From assembly GCA_002709005.1 (NCBI GenBank), contig PAPH01000034.1:1-64000 (forward strand): a stretch of DNA of 64,000 nucleotides. The letters are read 5' to 3'. This DNA is from Hyphomicrobiales bacterium (GTDB taxonomy: Bacteria; Pseudomonadota; Alphaproteobacteria; Rhizobiales; Rhizobiaceae). The notes under the pieces are model-generated. The model saw only the letters and a program-made list of their open reading frames with translations, was not told where the DNA came from and searched no databases. Below are positions 19,586 to 29,082 of the stretch, piece by piece; positions within the stretch are counted from its first letter, which is position 1, and the number at the start of each line of letters is the position of its first letter. The translations under genes and the position numbers were made by a program.

Positions 19586-20230
19586 ATGCCCGAGACGCCT
19601 CTCACCATCGAAAGCGTTAGCGAACTTGCCGCTGAAATCCGCACCCGCGCCATCGGCTCCGAGCGGTTCATCGTGGCAATCGCCGGACCGCCCGGCGCAG
19701 GCAAGACGACACTGGTGGAGGCGTTGCGCGAGAAACTCTCCGGCACCTGTGGCCCTCCTTCCGTTGTGCCGATGGATGGCTATCATCTCGACAATGCTGT
19801 CCTCGCCGCGCGCGGGCATCTCTCCCGCAAAGGCGCGCCTTTCACCTTCGATGCCGATGGTTATCGCGTCATGATTGAACGGCTGCGCGAGGACAGTGGC
19901 AATGACGCAGTGGTTCCACTCTTCGACCGCACACTCGATGTCGCCCGCGCCGGCGCGGGCATTGTTCCGGCGGGGAGCCGGATCGTCCTCACCGAGGGCA
20001 ACTACCTGTTGCTTGATGAAGAACCCTGGAGCGCGCTTGGCCCGCTGTTCGACCTGACCGTGATGATCGATGTCGATCGTAGCGTGCTTGAGGAGAGACT
20101 GGTCAGGAGATGGCTTGATCACGGTCATGACCGTGATGCTGCCGAGCGCCGGGCGAGGGACAACGACATGGTCAATGCCGCACTTGTCCTAACGAAATCG
20201 CAGACTGCGGATGTCCTCTGGCGAGGCTGA
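19586..20230 (+). CDS. P-loop nucleoside/sugar kinase family protein (FrcK/uridine kinase-like)
   Basis: The 214-residue cytosolic kinase has the Walker A motif AGPPGAGKTT at about residues 35-44, then VVPMDGYHLDN and FDADGYRVMIERL, and ends with a Walker-B-like strand and LID arginines (LVRRWLDHGHDRDAAERRARDND). This layout is shared by pantothenate, uridine and phosphoribulokinases, and rhizobial copies are often labelled fructose transport kinase FrcK. The substrate here is unknown, and there is no sugar transporter beside it. It starts at the ATG at 19586, divergent from the gcv operon, and the upstream part of the frame overlaps the riboswitch and is not coding. Confidence 0.8.
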   Translation: MPETPLTIESVSELAAEIRTRAIGSERFIVAIAGPPGAGKTTLVEALREKLSGTCGPPSVVPMDGYHLDNAVLAARGHLSRKGAPFTFDADGYRVMIERLREDSGNDAVVPLFDRTLDVARAGAGIVPAGSRIVLTEGNYLLLDEEPWSALGPLFDLTVMIDVDRSVLEERLVRRWLDHGHDRDAAERRARDNDMVNAALVLTKSQTADVLWRG

Positions 20231-20250
20231 TCTCCCGCACTGCGCCAAAG

Positions 20251-20280
20251 AAAAAGGCCCGGAGCGATTCCGGGCCTTCC
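20251..20280. terminator. Bidirectional terminator
   Basis: Ten-base arms (AAGGCCCGGA / TCCGGGCCTT, 20254-20263 and 20269-20278) lie between the convergent P-loop kinase and livK genes. On the minus strand the stem is followed by five or more T residues. On the plus strand the tail is TTCC. Confidence 0.85.
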
Positions 20281-20302
20281 TTCCGAGATATCGGAAACCA
20301 GA

Positions 20303-21397
20303 TTACATCTGGCTGTATTTGCCGTCTTTCCACTCGTAGAAGACGTAACCCGGCAGCGACACGTCGCCCTTGTCGTCGAACGACAGGTCGCCGAGAACGG
20401 TCGAGAAGTTGCCTTCGTTGAGGGCGCCGACCACGGCGTCGAAGTCGGTCGAACCGGCAGACTTGACCGCCTCGGCCCAGGCCTGGATCGCGGCGTAGGT
20501 GTAGAGCACGTAGCCTTCGGTGGTCTTGCCGGCGCTTTCCAGCGCTTCCACGACCTTGGCAGCCGATTCATAGCCGCGCGGGTCCGGCGAGAAGGTCATC
20601 AGGGTGCCTTCGCCGGCATCGCCGGTGATCGCCCAGTATTCGTCGGTGACGAGAGCGTCGCCCGACACGATCTGGAGATCCATGCCCTGTTCCTTGGCCT
20701 GACGTGCCATCAGGCCGGCTTCCGTGTGGTAGCCGCCGACGTAGAGCACGCCGACGCCTTCGGCCTTCAGCTTGGAGACGAGTGCCGAGTAGTCCTTTTC
20801 ACCGGCGGTGTATGACTCGACGAGGGCCGGCTTGCCGCCAGCTGCTTCGAAGGCAGCCTGGGTGGCGTCGGCGAGACCCTTGCCGTAGGCGGTCTTGTCG
20901 TTGATGAAGGCGATCTTCTTGTCGCCGAAGTTTTCCTGCAGGTACTTGCCTGCAACTTCGCCCTGCTGGTCGTCACGACCGCAGACGCGGAAGATGCCTT
21001 CGCCCGGACGCTCATCGGTGAAGGTCGGGTTGGTCGAAGCCGGCGAGATCTGGACGATGCCTTCGTCGGCATACACGGCCGAAGCCGGGATCGACGAACC
21101 GGAGCAGAAGTGACCGGCGACGAAGACGACGCCTTCACCCGCGAACTGGTTTGCAACCGCAACGGCCTGCTTCGGGTCGCAGGCGTCGTCGCCCACTTCC
21201 AGCTTCAGCATTTCGCCGTTGATGCCCCCGGCGGCATTGATGTCAGCCACCGCCTGTTCGGCGCCGGTCTTCATCTGTTCACCGAAGGAAGCGTACTGGC
21301 CGGTCATCGGACCTGCCGTGGCGATGATGATGTCCGCATAGGCGGAGGTCGACATCAGGAGGCCGAGCGCAGCGCCTGCCAAGAGTGCCTTTTTCAT
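20303..21397 (-). CDS. livK: Branched-chain amino acid ABC transporter substrate-binding protein
   Basis: The 364-residue periplasmic protein has a signal peptide (MKKALLAGAALGLLMSTSAYA) and the type I fold of Leu/Ile/Val-binding proteins. Visible marks are ATAGPMTGQYASFGEQMKTGAE, the cysteine pair in GDDACD and AGHFCSGSS that would form the usual disulfide, and SPASTNPTFTD. It is the last gene of the liv cluster, 186 bases behind its neighbour, so it may also have its own promoter. That is common where more binding protein than transporter is needed. Confidence 0.95.
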   Translation of the reverse strand: MKKALLAGAALGLLMSTSAYADIIIATAGPMTGQYASFGEQMKTGAEQAVADINAAGGINGEMLKLEVGDDACDPKQAVAVANQFAGEGVVFVAGHFCSGSSIPASAVYADEGIVQISPASTNPTFTDERPGEGIFRVCGRDDQQGEVAGKYLQENFGDKKIAFINDKTAYGKGLADATQAAFEAAGGKPALVESYTAGEKDYSALVSKLKAEGVGVLYVGGYHTEAGLMARQAKEQGMDLQIVSGDALVTDEYWAITGDAGEGTLMTFSPDPRGYESAAKVVEALESAGKTTEGYVLYTYAAIQAWAEAVKSAGSTDFDAVVGALNEGNFSTVLGDLSFDDKGDVSLPGYVFYEWKDGKYSQM

Positions 21398-21583
21398 TGT
21401 TACTCCCTCAAATTATTACACCGGTTGCAAGATGCGGCAGAGCGGTCGGTGCCGGTCCGGTCTGCCTGTAACGCCGCGGGCCAAAACCCGCTTGGAAGCC
21501 ATCAAATCCCATATTTTCCCGGATTGAAAGGGTTTTCCACGGATTTTTATTGTCGCTTGCCGGGTTTCACTGACAGTTGGTTA

Positions 21584-21934
21584 TCAGCGATCTTTCCAGG
21601 TGAACGGACCCGACCTGACAAACTTGAAGCTGTACTGGGAAGCCATCTGCTTCGAACGGGTAAATCGCTTGGCGGCAAAGGCGATCGCCAGAAGGACGAT
21701 CAGGTCGACGATGTAGTAGTGCAGCGACAGGAGCGAGCCGTTGAACAGCGAGAAATGGATGAACCGGACCGCTGCGGCCAGGAGCAGGATGTAGAAGGCG
21801 AGCAGCTTGTTGGTTTCCCACGAATGGGCGACGGAGCGTCCGGTCATCCAGGCTGCCGCCCCGCCGAGAACGACGGTGACGAGGATGAATTCGAAGGCGG
21901 TGACTTCCCACAGAAGGGCGTTTTCAAGTTCCAT
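21584..21934 (-). CDS. Small membrane protein of the liv cluster (DUF6867-like)
   Basis: The 116-residue protein has three predicted membrane helices (about 12-32, 43-65 and 70-88) and a basic C-terminal tail (KRFTRSKQMASQYSFKFVRSGPFTWKDR). It begins 9 bases after livF and is surely co-transcribed. Proteins of this type recur beside livHMGF in Hyphomicrobiales, and their role is unknown. An accessory part of the transporter is the simplest idea. The DUF number is from memory. Confidence 0.7.
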   Translation of the reverse strand: MELENALLWEVTAFEFILVTVVLGGAAAWMTGRSVAHSWETNKLLAFYILLLAAAVRFIHFSLFNGSLLSLHYYIVDLIVLLAIAFAAKRFTRSKQMASQYSFKFVRSGPFTWKDR

Positions 21935-21943
21935 CGTCTTATC

Positions 21944-22678
21944 CTAGTGCTTTCCGCCTTCGAGATAGGCCGCGCGCACTTCCTCGCGCTTGAGGAGTTC
22001 CGCGCCCGTTCCGCTCATCGTGATCTTGCCGTTGACCATGACGTGGCCACGGTGGGCGAGCTTGAGCGCGTGGAACGCGTTCTGCTCGACGAGAAACACG
22101 GTCAGCCCCTCGTTCTTGTTGAGATCGCCGATGATGTCGAAGATCTGGCGCACGATCAGCGGCGCGAGACCGAGTGACGGCTCATCGAGCAGAAGCAGTT
22201 TCGGCCGGCTCATCAGCGCGCGCCCGATGGCGAGCATCTGCTGTTCCCCGCCCGACAGCGTACCGCCGCGCTGCACCTGCCGCTCCTTGAGCCGCGGGAA
22301 CAGGTCGAAGACGCGCTTGACGTCGTCGTCGAAATATTTGTCGTCGACGAGCTGGGCGCCCATCTGCAGATTTTCCATCACCGTCATGCGCGGGAAGATG
22401 CGACGACCTTCCGGCGACTGGGCGATGCCGAGCCGCATGATCTCGTGGGTCGGCATGGCGGTAATGTCCGTGCCGTCATAGACGATCTGTCCGTGGCGGG
22501 CACGGGGATTGCCGCAGATGGTCATCATCAGCGTCGACTTGCCGGCGCCGTTGGCGCCGATCAGGGTGACGATCTCGCCGCGGTGGACGTCGACATCGAC
22601 GCCGCGAAGCGCGACGATGTTGCCGTAATAGGTCTCGATGCCGGAGACCGAGAGAAGCGGGGCCGAGGTCTCGCTCAC
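21944..22678 (-). CDS. livF: Branched-chain amino acid ABC transporter ATP-binding protein LivF
   Basis: The 244-residue ATPase has Walker A GANGAGKST (about 41-49), signature LSGGEQQ, Walker B LLLLDEPSLGL and the switch His in FLVEQN. The short length and the GIAQSPEGRRIFPRMTV segment are typical of LivF rather than LivG. It overlaps livG by 4 bases and powers the LivHM channel with LivG. Confidence 0.96.
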   Translation of the reverse strand: MSETSAPLLSVSGIETYYGNIVALRGVDVDVHRGEIVTLIGANGAGKSTLMMTICGNPRARHGQIVYDGTDITAMPTHEIMRLGIAQSPEGRRIFPRMTVMENLQMGAQLVDDKYFDDDVKRVFDLFPRLKERQVQRGGTLSGGEQQMLAIGRALMSRPKLLLLDEPSLGLAPLIVRQIFDIIGDLNKNEGLTVFLVEQNAFHALKLAHRGHVMVNGKITMSGTGAELLKREEVRAAYLEGGKH

Positions 22679-24105
22679 TTGGTGCCTCCCTTGCCTTTAC
22701 CGGACCGGCTGGAGGGCACTGCGCCCTTGTCGACCCGTTTCGAAAATTCGGTGTTGCCGCCCTTGGCGAGGGTCCTGGCCTGCTTGACCCATTCCTCGCG
22801 CTTGATGCGTCCGTCGAAGGCGAGATAGTCCTCGGCCTCCTTGACGTCGGCAGCCTTCCACGCGGCGATCTGGTCGAAGTGGAAGATGCCGTGTTCATTC
22901 AGCTTCTTCTCGTTGACCGGGCCGATACCCTTGATGCGGGTCAGGTTATCGCCCTTGCCGCCGCGCGGAGCGTCGAGCGCGCCGGCCATGGCAGGGGCCG
23001 AAGCCTTGGGGGCCTTCGGTGCCGCTACAGGCTCGGATTTGGACTTCGCCGGAGCGGTCTTTTTCGCTTTCGTCTTGGCCTTGCTCTTTGCCTTGGTCTT
23101 CGGCTCCGCGATTGCGGCGTCGGAAACCTCTTCGCCCCGCGCATGGGCGGCGGCGATTTCGGCGTCCGCCTCAAGAACTTCCTCGACCTCTTCCTCGTCA
23201 TCGACGCCGAGATAGGCCGCGATCACCTTCGGATCGTTGCGCACGGATTCCGCGTCGCCGTCGGAAATATTCTCCCCGTAGTCGAGAACGATCACGTGGT
23301 CGGAGATTTCCATCACCACGCCCATATCGTGCTCGATCAGGAGGATCGAGGTACCGTGTTCCCTGCGGATGAACTGAAGCAGATCGTTCAGTTCGGAGGA
23401 TTCGCGCGGGTTGAGACCGGCGGCAGGTTCGTCGAGGCAGAGAAGATGCGGATTGGTGCACATGGATCGCGCGATCTCGAGCCGCCGTTGAGCGCCGTAG
23501 GGCAGATCGCCGGCCGGATCGTCGGCGCGGTCGATGAGATTGACCTGCTCCATCCAGTAGATGGCTTTCTCCATGGATTCCTGCCGGGCCTTCTTGTAGC
23601 CGGGCAGCCCGATCAGCCCGCCGAACGTGTAGTTCGAGGCGATCATCAACGCGTTGTGCTGGGCGACGAGCAGGTTTTCCAGAACCGTCATGCCGGCAAA
23701 CAGCCGGATGTTCTGGAAGGTTCGCGCCACCTTTGCCTTTTCGGAAATGGTGAAATCGGGCATCCGCTCGAGCAGATACACGCCGGCATCGCCCTCGACG
23801 CGGCACTGTTCACCGGTCACGGTGACCCGCTGGATGAAGTCGTCCGAGACCTTTCCGTGCCGCATGACGATACGGCCCTCGGTCGGTTTGTAGAAGCCGG
23901 TAACGCAGTTGAAGACGGTGGTCTTGCCGGCGCCGTTCGGGCCGATCAGCGCGGTGATGTCGCCGCGTCCCACGTTGAACGACAGGTCGTTGACCGCCGT
24001 CAGTCCCCCGAAGCGCATCGTCAGATGCTCGACGGTCAGCACGGGGTCGTTTTCCCACGCCTTGGCAATTGCTGCCGGCGCGGTCATGTCCTTGGTCATT
24101 GCCAT
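22675..24105 (-). CDS. livG: LivG ATPase with a C-terminal helix-hairpin-helix extension
   Basis: Residues 1-300 are an ordinary LivG: Walker A GPNGAGKTT (55-63), signature-like DLPYGAQRR (200-208), Walker B LLCLDEPA (221-228), LLIEHD and the end AAYLG. Then come an acidic stretch (301-330) and a Lys/Ala/Pro-rich linker (335-375). Last is a compact domain at about 387-447 (LTRIKGIGPVNEKKLNEHGIFHFDQIAAW) that looks like the helix-hairpin-helix module found at the ends of several rhizobial proteins. Most LivG proteins stop near residue 260-300. The frame is continuous, so this is a real fusion rather than an error. The tail might tether LivG to a partner or to nucleic acid. Confidence 0.93.
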   Translation of the reverse strand: MAMTKDMTAPAAIAKAWENDPVLTVEHLTMRFGGLTAVNDLSFNVGRGDITALIGPNGAGKTTVFNCVTGFYKPTEGRIVMRHGKVSDDFIQRVTVTGEQCRVEGDAGVYLLERMPDFTISEKAKVARTFQNIRLFAGMTVLENLLVAQHNALMIASNYTFGGLIGLPGYKKARQESMEKAIYWMEQVNLIDRADDPAGDLPYGAQRRLEIARSMCTNPHLLCLDEPAAGLNPRESSELNDLLQFIRREHGTSILLIEHDMGVVMEISDHVIVLDYGENISDGDAESVRNDPKVIAAYLGVDDEEEVEEVLEADAEIAAAHARGEEVSDAAIAEPKTKAKSKAKTKAKKTAPAKSKSEPVAAPKAPKASAPAMAGALDAPRGGKGDNLTRIKGIGPVNEKKLNEHGIFHFDQIAAWKAADVKEAEDYLAFDGRIKREEWVKQARTLAKGGNTEFSKRVDKGAVPSSRSGKGKGGTK

Positions 24106-24107
24106 GG

Positions 24108-25549
24108 TCAGTGTCCCTCACCCTGTGCGACCATATCGGCCCCGATAGCCTTCTTCTCCTTGTAGACCGCGGAAGGTTCACGTGAGGAGATGAGGCCGCG
24201 CGGTTTCCAGACCATGATGAGCACCATGGCCATGCCGAAGATCAGCATGCGGTACTGGGTCGGATCGAAGCCCGAACCGAAGATCGCCTGCAGGAAATCG
24301 AGGTTACGCAGCAGTTCGATGCCGCCGATCATCACGATGGAGGCGATGACCACACCGATCTGCGAGCCGAGCCCGCCCAGAACCACGATCGCAAGGATGA
24401 TCGCGGATTCGAGGAAGGTGAAGCTTTCGGGCGAGATGAAGCCTTGACGCGTCGCGAAGAAGGAGCCGGCAAAACCGCCGAACATCGCGCCGGTGGCAAA
24501 GGCCGTCAGCTTGGTGCTGGTGGTGTTGATGCCCAGTGAGCGGCAGGCGATCTCGTCCTCGCGCAGGGCTTCCCAAGCGCGGCCGATCGGCATCTTCCTC
24601 AGGCGCATCGTGATCAGGTTGGTGGCGATCGCGAGCACGAAGATGATGTAGTAGAGGAAGATGAAGCGCTGGATGGAATCGTATTCCAGCCCGAAGAAGT
24701 CGGCAAAACCGCCTTCGCCACGCTTGAATTCGAGGCCGAAGAGCGTCGGCTTCGGAATGCCTGGCACACCGTCGGGTCCGCCGGTGAACTCGTACCAGTT
24801 GAGAAGCACCACGCGGATGATCTCACCGAAGGCGAGCGTGACGATTGCCAGATAGTCGCCCCTCAGCCTGAGAACCGGGAAGCCGAGGATCATGCCCCAG
24901 AACGCGGCCAGAATACCCGCGAGCGGCAGCGCGATCCAGAAGCCGATGAAGTCGAAATGGGTCGAAAGCAACGCGAAGGAATAGGCGCCGACCGCATAGA
25001 AGGCCACGTAGCCGAGGTCGAGAAGACCGGCCAGACCCACCACGATGTTCAGGCCCCAGCCGAGCATGATGTAGGTCATGATCAGGATGGAAAGGTCGAT
25101 GAACTGACGATCGCGAGCCGGGAAGAAATAGACGAAGAAGAACGGCAGGATGACCGCGAAGGCGAACAGAAGTCTTCCGAGCCAGGTTCCCAGACCCGGC
25201 ACAGCGATGGCGCCGAGAACCTTGTTGCTCGCGCCTTTGGCCTTGCCGCCACGGAAGAACAGGCTGATGGCCAGCCGTCCGGCGAAGACCACGGCGATCG
25301 AGGTGAACCACAGCGTCCAGCGCGTGGTGATCTCGAGGCCGCCCGTCGCGATGTCGGTGCGGATGGCGAAGAAGAAGAAGCCGAGAACGCCGGCGAGCAA
25401 TGCTGCGATTGCGGCATCCTTGAGGGCGGCGGCATAGGAGTTTGCGGGATCGTCAGCCGGGAGATTGGGGGCGGACAGGCGCTCCTCGCGCTTGATCTGC
25501 GCCCCCTCCGGATGGATGACGTCCGCCGGTTGGGTGTCGTTGCTGGACA

Positions 25550-25550
<1 letters not shown>
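24108..25550 (-). CDS. livM: Branched-chain amino acid ABC transporter permease LivM
   Basis: The 480-residue membrane protein is longer than typical LivM (300-420) because of an N-terminal region with a soluble segment (1-40) and three extra helices before the core. The core starts near DRQFIDLSILIMTYIMLGWGLNIVVGLAGLLDLGYVAFYAVGAY. The EAA-like loop GRAWEALREDEIACRSLGIN contacts the ATPases. It sits 2 bases before livG and shares one base with the livH stop. Confidence 0.95.
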
Positions 25551-26479
<929 letters not shown>

Positions 26480-26829
26480 GAATACACCGTGCCCTGTTTT
26501 TGATTATTGGCGAGTGCAAAACTTGCACCCGCATCCCCTGCGCGCATCTTCCACAAGATTGCCGCCGTCGCAAACCAAAAATTGATTCCCCGGTAAAATT
26601 CCTGCCCATTATCCAGTCATTCCGGCGGCCTTGCCGCGATCTGCGGAATAATTGTGCGGCCTTCTGGAGCCGGGGCGCAGGCCCGTTCGGCCTGCGCTGG
26701 GGACGCTTCCGGGCGAGTGCTTGATCTGGTCAGGCGAGCCGCGTAACACGGTAATCGCTTTCGTGCCCGGAGAATCAGTTGCAGTTCGAGTCGCCTGAGA
26801 AACCCGAAACCCTTCTGGAGGCTCGTTCC
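26480..26829. other. 350-base divergent intergenic region (livH / RraA-like gene)
   Basis: It must hold promoters for both directions. The clearest element is the inverted repeat GTGCAA-AAC-TTGCAC at 26514-26528 on the livH side, a candidate operator. A GGAGG ribosome site (26817-26821) serves the RraA-like gene. I see no RNA gene and no convincing protein. The short frame at 26500-26724 is cysteine/arginine-rich and looks random. Confidence 0.5.
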
Positions 26830-27543
26830 ATGGATGCTCTTTCGAACGCGATCATCGAGAAGATCCGCCGCAACCGGATATCGACCTCCGAAGTCACGGA
26901 CTGCCTGGGGAAGACCGGCGTCCTGAAGGGCGTGGGCGCACTCAATCCACGTCATTTTCGCGTCGGCCCGATCCGGCTCATCACCGCATGGAACTGCAGC
27001 AATTGGGAGTTGCACGAGCAGGCGAGTGCCGTCGAGCCCGGCGAAGTCGTGATCTTCCACGCCTTCGACTACGAGGACTACGCCATGTTCGGCGCGCTGG
27101 TCGCCAAGTTCCTGCTGCTCTATCGCGAGGCGGCGGCCCTGGTTGTCTGCGGTCTGGTGCGCGACGCGCATACGCTCAGGATGGAAAACTACCCGATCTG
27201 GTGTGAGGGGGTAACCCCGGTCGGCGCGTTCAACCGCAAGAACACCGAGCCGGAACCCGCCGATGCGCAAGCGGTTCGTCGCCGCTACGAGGGTGCGATC
27301 GCCGTCTGCGACGATTCCGGCGTCGCCATCATCGGCAAGGAATGGATGACGGCGGATTTTCTCGAACGGCTCGATTTCATCGAGTTGCAGGAAGATGCCT
27401 GGTTCCACTGCATCGACACCGCCGGCATGACCACCTACGAAACGGTCTGCGAGAAGAAGTACTTTGATGAGGAGAGCGTGTTCTCGCGCTTCGACCGGCT
27501 GCGCGACGCCTCGCCTCTGGCCCCCGGGGAGCCGAAGGAATGA
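26830..27543 (+). CDS. RraA family protein
   Basis: The 237-residue protein has the RraA fold pattern: SNAIIEKIRRNRISTSEVTDCLGKTGVL, a middle EPGEVVIFHAFDYEDYAMFGALVAKFLL, and the active-site-like CGLVRDAHTLRMENYPIWCEGVTPVGAF, where the GLVRD arginine matches the ligand-binding Arg of RraA-like aldolases. Family members include RNase E inhibitors and 4-hydroxy-4-methyl-2-oxoglutarate aldolases. The neighbours make an enzyme role more likely than RNA control. The ATG at 26830 is chosen for the GGAGG 8 bases before it. The frame begins at a TTG 51 bases earlier without such a site. It overlaps the next gene by 4 bases. Confidence 0.8.
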   Translation: MDALSNAIIEKIRRNRISTSEVTDCLGKTGVLKGVGALNPRHFRVGPIRLITAWNCSNWELHEQASAVEPGEVVIFHAFDYEDYAMFGALVAKFLLLYREAAALVVCGLVRDAHTLRMENYPIWCEGVTPVGAFNRKNTEPEPADAQAVRRRYEGAIAVCDDSGVAIIGKEWMTADFLERLDFIELQEDAWFHCIDTAGMTTYETVCEKKYFDEESVFSRFDRLRDASPLAPGEPKE

Positions 27544-28274
27544 AGGACGACCGGGCCGAATTCGAACAGCAGGCCAGACGCGATGCGATCGCGCTCGGCG
27601 AGGACGAGGCTATCAACCGCGACGGTCTCCATCTTCTCCGCGAGGCCGGCAAGCATCGCTACACCTACCTCTGGAGCTGGCTCGGCGTTCCGATCATCCA
27701 GGTGCCGTCCGACGTCATGGCGATGCAGGAGATCATCTGGGAGACCAAGCCTGACATCATCATCGAGACCGGTATCGCACGCGGCGGCAGCGCGATCTTT
27801 CTCGCCTCGATGCTCCAGCTTCTCGGCCGCGGCACGGTCGTCGGCGTCGACATCGACATTCGCGCCCACAATCGCGACAGCATCGAAAGCCACCCCTTGG
27901 GACACCGGGTCCGCCTGATCGAGGGATCTTCGACCGATCCCGATACCCTCGCTCAGGTAATAGCCATGATCGAGCCCGGCGGGAAGGTGATGGTGATCCT
28001 CGATTCCGATCATTCCTACACCCATGTGAAGAACGAGCTGGCGGCCTATGCACCGCTCGTCACCGAAGGCCAGTTCCTGATCGTCGCCGATACTGGGCTT
28101 GCTATCGAGAGCGACAACTTCACGCCGCCGCACGGCTGGGGCAACGGCAACGATCCGATGGCGGCAATGGACGAGTTTCTCGCCGCCGGCGACCGGTTCG
28201 AGATCGATCCCGTCTATAACGGCAAGCTCTTGATGACGAGTTCGCCGCGCGGCTATTTGCGCTGCGTCCGTTAG
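27540..28274 (+). CDS. CmcI-like (cephalosporin hydroxylase family) protein
   Basis: The 244-residue protein has a Rossmann-type methyltransferase core: KPDIIIETGIARGGSAIFLASML (SAM loop), VVGVDIDIRAHN, VRLIEGSSTD and VMVILDSDHSYTHVKNEL. Proteins of this family are named for cephalosporin biosynthesis but are common in surface-polysaccharide loci, where they methylate sugars. The start overlaps the RraA-like stop by 4 bases. The first 60 residues (LWSWLGVPIIQVPSDVMAMQEIIW) are also typical. The acceptor here is unknown. Confidence 0.85.
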   Translation: MKDDRAEFEQQARRDAIALGEDEAINRDGLHLLREAGKHRYTYLWSWLGVPIIQVPSDVMAMQEIIWETKPDIIIETGIARGGSAIFLASMLQLLGRGTVVGVDIDIRAHNRDSIESHPLGHRVRLIEGSSTDPDTLAQVIAMIEPGGKVMVILDSDHSYTHVKNELAAYAPLVTEGQFLIVADTGLAIESDNFTPPHGWGNGNDPMAAMDEFLAAGDRFEIDPVYNGKLLMTSSPRGYLRCVR

Positions 28275-28296
28275 CGATGGCTTTCGAGGTGGCGGC

Positions 28297-29082
28297 ATGA
28301 GCGGACTGTTCGATTCCCTGTCCCATCCGACCCTGACCGGCCAATGGTTCGCACGCGATCTCGACGCGACCTGGCCGACACTGGTGAAAGGCATGCGCGA
28401 GGGCGGCTTCAGCCGCGCCTGTGCAGTTGGGCTCGCAGGCGTCGAAGGCTACGAACACGAGGCTTTCGTGGAGGCATGCCGGCCCCACCCCGAACTGGTT
28501 CCCATTGCCGGGATCGATCCGCGTGGCGATCTCGCCTCCGAACTTCGCCGGGTGAAGGACCTCGGTTTCGCCGGCATCAAGCTCCATCCGCGTCTGTCCG
28601 GGTTCACCCTGGGCGACGACTGTCTGGCAGATGCCTTTCGCGCCGCCCGTGAGGTCGACCTGCCGGTCTTTCTCTGCACCTATTGTCACGGGCCTGTCGA
28701 AAGAGCGCCGCTCGAAGATCCGCTCTATGGTCTGGCGCGCGCGCTTCGCGCCGTTCCGGATGTCCGGCTTCTGCTCCTGCATGGCGGCGATGTGGAACTC
28801 ATGCGCTACATGCAGCTCGTGCGGCACTCGCCCAACATCCTGATCGACCTGTCGTTCACGATGATGAAGTATCCCGGAAGCTCGCTCGATCTCGATCTCG
28901 CCTACCTCATGCGCGGCTTCAACCGCCGCACCTGTTTCGGCGTCGACCATCCCGAATACACGCATGCCGACGTCCGGGCCCGCTTCGACGAACTCTCCGC
29001 CGGACTGTCCGCCGAAGAACGCGAGAACGTCGGTTTCCGCAACCTCGCCCGCTTTCTCCGCTTGCCGGAACAACTCCCATGA
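28297..29082 (+). CDS. Amidohydrolase-2 family (TIM-barrel) hydrolase
   Basis: The 261-residue protein has the TIM-barrel rhythm of the amidohydrolase-2 group: AVGLAGVEGYEHEAFVEACRPHPELVPIAGIDPRGD, DLGFAGIKLHPRLSGF, VFLCTYCHGP, LLLLHGGDVELMRYM and FGVDHPEY. The usual N-terminal HxH metal pair is not obvious (SHPTLTGQW is the nearest). It may therefore be a metal-light lactonase or decarboxylase-like member, or it may use other ligands such as His in KLHP and LLHGG. It is third in the forward operon, 22 bases after the CmcI-like gene. Confidence 0.75.
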   Translation: MSGLFDSLSHPTLTGQWFARDLDATWPTLVKGMREGGFSRACAVGLAGVEGYEHEAFVEACRPHPELVPIAGIDPRGDLASELRRVKDLGFAGIKLHPRLSGFTLGDDCLADAFRAAREVDLPVFLCTYCHGPVERAPLEDPLYGLARALRAVPDVRLLLLHGGDVELMRYMQLVRHSPNILIDLSFTMMKYPGSSLDLDLAYLMRGFNRRTCFGVDHPEYTHADVRARFDELSAGLSAEERENVGFRNLARFLRLPEQLP

